In this document: piece after piece, positions 59,603 to 64,000 of the stretch
Numbering within the stretch: the stretch's first letter is position 1
Layout of the letters: every line of letters begins with the position of its first letter
Source of the DNA: Candidatus Poseidoniaceae archaeon
GTDB taxonomy: Archaea; Thermoplasmatota; Poseidoniia; Poseidoniales; Poseidoniaceae
NCBI GenBank assembly: GCA_030747785.1
Contig: JASLKC010000055.1
Coordinates: 1-64,000 of the forward strand
DNA: 64,000 nucleotides
Direction of reading: 5' to 3'
Translations under genes and position numbers: made by a program
The notes under the pieces: model-generated
Database searches by the model: none
What the model was told of the DNA's origin: nothing
The model's input: the letters and a program-made list of their open reading frames with translations, nothing else

Positions 59603-60748
59603 ATGGCAAGGGTCGCAATATGTGGAGTTGCGCGCACCCCCATTGGGAAGTTTAGAGGAAGCCTCTCAGGAATGAGTGCGGTTGAACTCGGTACCCGTGC
59701 GGTGAAAGAGTTACTTTCTCGTTGCAATATCGATGCAGCAAGTGGCATAATCGATGAGGTTCTTTTCGGTCAAGTCTTACAGGCAGGTTCGGGTCAAGCG
59801 CCAGCTCGTCAAGTAGCGCTTGGTGCTGGATTACCTTCCTCAATCCCAGCAACTTCCATCAACAAAGTGTGTGGCTCTTCACTAAAATGTGCAATGCTTG
59901 CAGCAAATAGCATCCGTGCAGGAGAATATCGTGCAATCATCGCCGGCGGAATGGAAAGCATGACCAATTCGGTAAAGATCGAAATTCGAAATGGTGGGGA
60001 AAAGGAACTCGTATCATCAATGGTTCATGATGGACTTTGGGATGTTTACAATGATGTTCACATGGGAAGTACCGGTGAAATTGTAGCACGGGAATGCGAT
60101 ATCTCCCGTGAAATGATGGATGAATTCGCCGCCCGCTCACAAAATAGAGCAGCTCAAGCCGAAGCAAATGGCTGGTTTGACTGGGAGCGATTCGACATGC
60201 CTGAACTTTCAACTGATGAAGGAGTAAGAGCTGGAACAACTGCTGAGAAATTAGCAGGACTCAAGGCTGTCTTCGAAGAAGATGGAATGGTCACTGCTGG
60301 CAATGCATCAACTCTCAACGATGGAGCATCTGCTATTCTAGTCGCAGAAGAATCACTTGCACTTGAGCAAGGATGGGAAATTATCGCTTATATCGAAGAC
60401 CACTGCACAAGTGGCGTTGAGCCTCATCGTGTAATGTATGCTCCAGTACCTGCAATACAAACACTTCTCGAGCGTGCAGAAATGGATGTGTTAGACATCG
60501 ATATCTACGAACATAACGAGGCATTTGCAAGTGCATCATGTGCAGTTGCAAAAGGTGTTGGGATTCCTGATGACCGATTCAATCTCCATGGTGGAGCAGT
60601 TGCATTGGGTCACCCCTTAGGTAGCAGTGGAACCCGTTGCCTAATCACCATGCTTGGAATCATGCGACGCCTCGATGCAAAGAGTGGAATTGTCTCGCTT
60701 TGCCTTGGTGGCGGAAACGCAGTAGCAATGCGCGTTTCAAGAACTTGA
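59603..60748 (+). CDS. Acetyl-CoA C-acetyltransferase (thiolase)
   Basis: 'ARTPIGKFRGSLS', 'SINKVCGSSLKCAMLA', 'HGGAVALGHPLGSSGTR', 'SLCLGGGNAVAM'. Confidence 0.93.
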   Translation: MARVAICGVARTPIGKFRGSLSGMSAVELGTRAVKELLSRCNIDAASGIIDEVLFGQVLQAGSGQAPARQVALGAGLPSSIPATSINKVCGSSLKCAMLAANSIRAGEYRAIIAGGMESMTNSVKIEIRNGGEKELVSSMVHDGLWDVYNDVHMGSTGEIVARECDISREMMDEFAARSQNRAAQAEANGWFDWERFDMPELSTDEGVRAGTTAEKLAGLKAVFEEDGMVTAGNASTLNDGASAILVAEESLALEQGWEIIAYIEDHCTSGVEPHRVMYAPVPAIQTLLERAEMDVLDIDIYEHNEAFASASCAVAKGVGIPDDRFNLHGGAVALGHPLGSSGTRCLITMLGIMRRLDAKSGIVSLCLGGGNAVAMRVSRT

Positions 60749-60770
60749 AATTACTACAGTCCAACACTTA

Positions 60771-61877
60771 TCAGTGCGAATGTCCTAATCCCAGAACGTC
60801 TGCCAAAAGCAGTAATGCAATCATTATTACAATCCCTGCAACGACATAGGTCATTGCTTTCTTTCCTGATTCAGCATTGTGAATGTCGGGAAGAGTATCG
60901 ACAGTAGCGACGTAAAGGAAAGTTCCTCCAGAGAATAGCATTGTCAAACCAATTATCGAAGTCTCTAATCCTTCCAATGCAAAATATGCAATCATAATCA
61001 TAACAGGAGTTGCTAAAGAAAAGATTATGACATCTTTGATTGAATCTTTTCTCTCACTTCTTTCATGCATCGAAAATACGCCAAGACTGAATGCAGCAGG
61101 TCCTTTGTGAATCAATACAGCAAAGACTACTGCAGCGGTTAGGGAAATGCTGCCAGTTGCCGCAGCCGCTCCTACTGCAAGACCGTCAGTTGCTGCGTGA
61201 AGTGTTAATCCGAAAACCAACATCCAACCTGATGCACTATGATGCACATGGCCATGACCATGTTCGTGAGAATGCTCGTGATGCTCTTCGTGTACAGCAT
61301 GACCGATCCCTGAACCCTCCAGGATTAACATTAGAACAAATCCCCCTAATATTGCACCTCCAAGCATCAATCCGCTAGCATGTTCTTCATGCTCATCTTC
61401 ATGGGAATGTGCGCCTATTAGTTCGGTGATTTCTAAGATTCCAGTTGAAGCATCAATTTCTTCATGCTCAACTTCCTCGATAACATGTTCAATTTTTGCA
61501 GACAAACCTTCTCCGTGTTCATCAGCATGATCATCATGACCCTCCTCGTCTTCATGGTCATCATGGCCCCCGAGCAAGGCTTCGATTTCCTCGATACCTT
61601 CTTCGGCGGTAATTTCGTCATTGTTAACTTCTAGAATAATCAATGCAGTTGAGCCTGCAAGTCCTTCTTCAGCCGCATGCTCATCGGTCGTAGCCAATTC
61701 GTATCCTTCAGGTATTACAACTAATAATGCAGAGGCAATAATAATTCCAGCAGCTATGCCAGTCAGTATTTTTAGCTTATTTGCATCTTCTTTTATCTTC
61801 GTGAAGATAGGTGCTAAACCGCACACCAAGGCTATGATTAGGGCAATTAGCGCATACATCAATACCGTTGAGGACAT
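60771..61877 (-). CDS. ZIP-family metal transporter with long His/Asp/Glu-rich loops
   Basis: 'HAATDGLAVGAAAATGS', 'AVLIHKGPAAFSLGV', His-rich 'GGHDDHEDEEGHDDHADEHGEG' and 'HEEHHEHSHEHGHGHVHH'. Confidence 0.9.
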   Translation of the reverse strand: MSSTVLMYALIALIIALVCGLAPIFTKIKEDANKLKILTGIAAGIIIASALLVVIPEGYELATTDEHAAEEGLAGSTALIILEVNNDEITAEEGIEEIEALLGGHDDHEDEEGHDDHADEHGEGLSAKIEHVIEEVEHEEIDASTGILEITELIGAHSHEDEHEEHASGLMLGGAILGGFVLMLILEGSGIGHAVHEEHHEHSHEHGHGHVHHSASGWMLVFGLTLHAATDGLAVGAAAATGSISLTAAVVFAVLIHKGPAAFSLGVFSMHERSERKDSIKDVIIFSLATPVMIMIAYFALEGLETSIIGLTMLFSGGTFLYVATVDTLPDIHNAESGKKAMTYVVAGIVIMIALLLLADVLGLGHSH

Positions 61878-61902
61878 AACCTTTCGTCAGATAATAAGTA
61901 TA

Positions 61903-61917
61903 TAATAAATGTTATTA
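61903..61917. promoter_or_regulatory. Inverted repeat TAATAA-ATG-TTATTA overlapping AT-rich promoter-like sequence between divergent ZIP and NikR-like genes
   Basis: Read directly; intergenic 61878-61939. Confidence 0.5.
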
Positions 61918-61939
61918 ATTTCGGATGAGACGGAAAAAT

Positions 61940-62365
61940 ATGTCCAGAATAATGTCCTTTAGTACCGACAATGATTTTGCCAATTTATTGGATGATTTGA
62001 TTGATAGATCGGGCTACAAAAACCGGAGTATGTTTTTGCGAGATGCCAGTCTTTATTTTGCAGAAATAACACAAAAGGGAGATCTATCCACTATGAAAAG
62101 TAGCGATATTGTAGAGGGAACTTTGGTAATTTACTATCAGCACGGAGTAGAGAGTAAACTTGCGGAATTACGGCATTCCCATTCTATTTCAGTTTCTTCT
62201 TATCATCATAACTGTCTCACTGAAAGCCATACTTGCGTAGATACTATGCAAATCAATGGCAAAGTGAAGCCATTGAAAGAAGCGATATCTAGTCTGAGAA
62301 ATACTCAAGATATCGACAGGGTAGTTTTCGTTTCAGCTCCAATGAGACAAGAAGGCTGTTGCTGA
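61940..62365 (+). CDS. NikR-like ribbon-helix-helix metal-responsive regulator
   Basis: RHH 'RIMSFSTDNDFANLLDDLIDRSGYKNRSMFLRDASLYF' plus ACT-like domain with 'LRHSHSISVSSYHHNCLTESHTCVDTM'. Confidence 0.82.
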   Translation: MSRIMSFSTDNDFANLLDDLIDRSGYKNRSMFLRDASLYFAEITQKGDLSTMKSSDIVEGTLVIYYQHGVESKLAELRHSHSISVSSYHHNCLTESHTCVDTMQINGKVKPLKEAISSLRNTQDIDRVVFVSAPMRQEGCC

Positions 62366-62507
62366 ACCGAATGATAATCGATCTGCAAGTGAGAGAGCCT
62401 CCTACAGTCCCTCCAAATCATAGGAAATTTATCGAGTTTCAATATTTCAAGATGAATTGGTTACACCTTTGGAATAATTTTTACACTATCCGTAATAATG
62501 GGTTGGT

Positions 62508-62900
62508 ATGCAGCCACACCCGGACCCGAGTCAATACTATCCTCCACAAGTTGACCCATATGCTCAAACGCAATTCGTTCACCAGAATCCGCAGCCACAA
62601 TATGTTCAACCTCAGATGCAAACAGTCGTGATGCCTACTGCAGGTGCACAGATGGTGATGACCCCTCAAGGTATGGTAATGGTCGGTAAACCTCAGGGTG
62701 ATGGATTGATTACTGCAGCCTACATTCTTGCAATTTGCTCATTAATAATTTCACCATTATTTTGCGGCCTTCCAGCATTTATCTGTGCAGTTATCGCCAT
62801 GTCTCAAGGACATCCAAAGGGCGGAGGCGCACTTGCAGCATCACTTATTTGTCCGGTAATCGGATTCATCATTGCAATGCTGCTGCTCGGGGCGCTTTGA
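62508..62900 (+). CDS. Pro/Gln-rich N-terminus plus DUF4190-like two-TM protein
   Basis: 'GDGLITAAYILAICSLIISPLFCGLPAFICAVIAMSQGHPKGGG'. Confidence 0.7.
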   Translation: MQPHPDPSQYYPPQVDPYAQTQFVHQNPQPQYVQPQMQTVVMPTAGAQMVMTPQGMVMVGKPQGDGLITAAYILAICSLIISPLFCGLPAFICAVIAMSQGHPKGGGALAASLICPVIGFIIAMLLLGAL

Positions 62901-63330
62901 AAACCCACACAATTACTCCAATTAATACACATGTTAATCTGAGGTCTACAGCCATAGGCTCGAGAACGTGGAATTCGATACTTTGTTCGTAGCGAATATT
63001 ATCGGTTTTGTAACTCTTCAATACATATTCACCTTCCTCTAGATGCCATTCTTCATCACAAGGTGCATCTCTGGGTTTATCTTCCGAAGAGGCGATTTCC
63101 ATATTTCCCTTGATCAAAAACCACTCTAAATAGGTACTATTTCCATCCCGAAAAGCCTCGCAGTGGTATGTTACTCTGACAGTATCACCTTTCCAAGGAT
63201 TGATAGTGATAATGACCTCTTCATTGATGGGTTCTTCTTCTACATTGATTACTTGCTCAGGCGGATTTGATAATGACAACTCGAGTATCAATAACAGAAC
63301 TAGAGAGGTCAAGATTGGCGCCTTCATCAT
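62869..63330 (-). CDS. Exported hypothetical protein
   Basis: N-terminal signal 'MMKAPILTSLVLLLILELSLS'; C-terminal hydrophobic segment; overlaps the convergent gene by 32 bp. Confidence 0.6.
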   Translation of the reverse strand: MMKAPILTSLVLLLILELSLSNPPEQVINVEEEPINEEVIITINPWKGDTVRVTYHCEAFRDGNSTYLEWFLIKGNMEIASSEDKPRDAPCDEEWHLEEGEYVLKSYKTDNIRYEQSIEFHVLEPMAVDLRLTCVLIGVIVWVFKAPRAAALQ

Positions 63331-63331
63331 C

Positions 63332-63952
63332 TTAGTTCGACCTCACAAGGTGAATACGCACCACATGTGCCTTTCCTCTATGTAGGTCTGATTCGTCTAG
63401 AATCGTAGTTTCTACAGCAGCATGCAGAACTTCAAACCCATTACCAATGGTGTCCATCACTTCATCAAGTTCCCAAAGGAGGTCAAGTGATTTCGGTCCA
63501 CCACTACTCATTTCCATTTGGCTAGTATGATATCCTTCAGTGATGAAATGACCACCGATTTTTAGAGAATTTAACATCCGGGGATAGTGGATGGTAAACA
63601 TGTCCCAAGGAACATGGAACCATGAACAAGCAATCAGATCGAAATCCTCTTGAGAGAATTCTCTGGTCTCAAGGTCGTCTACTTCATATGAAACTTCTAC
63701 ACCGTTTTCATTTGCAAGAGATTGACATTTATTCTGTCCAACTGGAGAAAGGTCGAACACATGTGCCTCCCAACCCTTTGTTGCAGCCCATACAGCATTT
63801 CTCCCTTCACCATCTGCTGGAAATGATGCCTTTCCAGGAGTCAAAGGCGATATTCTCTCCTCAAGCCAGCGATTAGGTTCTCGACCGTATGCCCAACCTT
63901 TCCCACTGAATCTTGCATCCCAAGCTTCAGCACCTGATTTGACATTACTCAA
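63332..63952 (-). CDS. Class I SAM-dependent methyltransferase (TehB/TPMT-like)
   Basis: 'WDARFSGKGWAYGREPNRWL', 'FPADGEGRNAVWAATKGWEAHVFDLSPVGQNK'. Confidence 0.8.
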   Translation of the reverse strand: MSNVKSGAEAWDARFSGKGWAYGREPNRWLEERISPLTPGKASFPADGEGRNAVWAATKGWEAHVFDLSPVGQNKCQSLANENGVEVSYEVDDLETREFSQEDFDLIACSWFHVPWDMFTIHYPRMLNSLKIGGHFITEGYHTSQMEMSSGGPKSLDLLWELDEVMDTIGNGFEVLHAAVETTILDESDLHRGKAHVVRIHLVRSN

Positions 63953-64000
63953 TTTTTCCCCTCCTTGGAGAATTTGATTAGCCCATGGTCTTCGATAACT

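Overview
Dense protein-coding archaeal-type chromosome segment. Gene content and domain style suggest a marine planktonic euryarchaeote such as Candidatus Poseidoniales / Marine Group II; this is an inference, not verified. I support about 46 protein-coding genes and one tRNA-Phe(GAA). I saw no rRNA, CRISPR array, transposase or phage module. Main content: (i) an ABC exporter pair, an FtsX/MacB-like permease carrying pentapeptide repeats and an ATPase with a C-terminal zinc ribbon; (ii) a NuoE-NuoF fusion next to a Cys-type formate dehydrogenase alpha subunit; (iii) RNA-modification and processing genes (TrhO-like, TYW2/Trm5-like, bacterial-type RNase PH beside tRNA-Phe); (iv) large exported proteins: an M60-like metallopeptidase with Ig-like repeats, a beta-helix/PKD protein, a sialidase-like propeller, two thrombospondin-type-3 Ca-binding proteins (one of 2048 aa with seven FG-GAP blades and a Gly-Pro-rich cytosolic tail), and an adjacent EF-hand/(EP)21/zinc-ribbon protein; (v) a divergent ZIP transporter / NikR-like regulator pair. 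The most novel-looking signals are small modules shared by unrelated neighbours: a common N-terminal 'MEE-x(1-2)-[FY]-[DE]-A-E-L-[IV]' membrane leader on two different exported proteins, and a Trp/Asp-rich C-terminal motif on two others. No complete new system is demonstrated.
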